Shown: positions 63,391 through 64,000 of the stretch, one piece after another
Layout of the letters: each line of letters opens with the position of its first letter
Position numbering within the stretch: the first letter of the stretch is position 1
Origin: Zeugodacus cucurbitae
Taxonomy: Eukaryota > Arthropoda > Insecta > Diptera > Tephritidae
Assembly (NCBI RefSeq): GCF_028554725.1
Contig: NC_071667.1
Location: 35,793,501-35,857,500, forward strand
Length of the DNA stretch: 64,000 nucleotides
Direction of reading: 5' to 3'
Program-made: the position numbers and the translations under genes
The notes under the pieces: model-generated
Database searches by the model: none
What the model was told of the DNA's origin: nothing
What the model saw: only the letters and a program-made list of their open reading frames with translations

Positions 63391-64000
63391 GATGGGTAAA
63401 TAATCTCATTGGCCGACGCTTTTCAAGAGTACAATACGAATGGTAAATAAAAATTGTAAACAAAAAATTATAATAAAAATTAATATTTTAAATTTATTGC
63501 CATTTAATATATTGTGTTTCTTATTTATTTATGGTATCCACTGAAATAAAGGTAGGTAATGAAAAAGGTAGTGAATTATAACCGAATATATGTAGCGAGG
63601 TAGCTATTGAAATATATTCAGCGCTATGTGGTGAAGTAGCTAGCGAAGTATGGGTGATGAAATCACTAGTGAGTAGTGTTAACTGGTTACCGTCAATGAC
63701 ATCGCCGTGTTAAATTCATGAGTGAATTGTATTGCCGGTATTATGGGGGGTAACCAGTGGTGGTTACCGGTAAGTAGTGAACTCACTAGTGTTTCACTGG
63801 TGAGCCGAACTGAAGGGTTGTGATAAATGCTACTATTTTTTGAGTTTTGCTTCCTATTCTTTCTCAATAAAAAGCACCAATAACATAAGTAAACTAACAA
63901 ACCTCCGTTATGCCTAAGATAGACATATGTATGGTTTCTGTACTAAGATGTATACTACAATAAAAGCTCAAGAAACCATATACCAGCATAGTGACATACA
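63391..64000. other. No gene seen
   Basis: AT-rich, with loosely repeated GTAGTGAA/TAGCGAAGTA and ACTCACTAGTG motifs at about 63545-63800. Possibly 3' UTR or intron of the small candidate gene. Confidence 0.35.

Noticed and set aside
1..64000. tRNA, rRNA or CRISPR features
   Set aside because: No cloverleaf-like box A/B pairs with supporting arms, no rRNA segments and no regular repeat-spacer arrays were seen on either strand.

Overview
The window reads as intergenic to intronic DNA of a dipteran insect. AT-rich DNA is packed with insect transposon families: RTE, Jockey, CR1-like and R1/LOA-like non-LTR elements, BEL/Pao LTR elements, Tc1, mariner, a MITE with hobo-type ends, CACTA-like and Helitron remnants. 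There are also a few spliced host-like exons. A tephritid fruit fly or close relative is my guess from the style of the repeats; nothing here proves the species. There is no rRNA, tRNA or CRISPR that I can support.

Layout. 1-2055: a tiny RTE insertion with an inverted 5' end, then a pogo-like MITE. 2056-19945: a nest. Two pieces of a decayed Helitron protein flank a decayed BEL/Pao element (BEL-1, about 2530-15130). BEL-1 is split by an R1/LOA-like element (about 4066-12670), which is itself split by an RTE copy (RTE-A, 5193-8240, with target-site duplications) and by a hairpin-rich 0.7-kb insert. A CR1-like element (about 15150-19508) lies between BEL-1 and the second Helitron piece. 20310-21035: an internally deleted mariner. 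21722-30140: a minus-strand Jockey copy (J2) holding a complete RTE with an open 996-residue ORF (RTE-B) and a TIR element with TTA duplications. 30519-33503: a full-length but broken RTE (RTE-C).

33815-34355 holds two minus-strand exons that look like the N-terminal domain of an M13 (neprilysin-like) peptidase; this is the best candidate for a real host gene. 34835-46360 carries several copies of one repeat family with hairpin ends (called HINE-like here), a second Jockey copy with an open 887-residue ORF2 (J1), a CACTA-like transposase relic, and a possible two-exon 48-residue ORF at 44467-44683.

46361-54931 is a young BEL/Pao element (BEL-2) with two 496-bp LTRs that differ at about seven positions. 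Its gag and pol carry several lesions, its protease region is mostly missing, and it has an extra 3' ORF with gag-like zinc knuckles just after a good splice acceptor. BEL-2 sits inside one HINE-like copy. 55646-59140 is another HINE-like copy, on the minus strand, holding an RTE relic and a 675-bp MITE with hobo-type ends. 59223-60929 is a Tc1 transposon whose 342-residue transposase is open across a 59-bp intron. 61531-63390 holds three small exons with consistent phases; their first intron contains a transposon with TIRs of about 125 bp and a decayed transposase of a family I cannot name.

The genes do not form a pathway. They are mostly independent parasites that landed in each other over time, and the nesting gives their relative ages.
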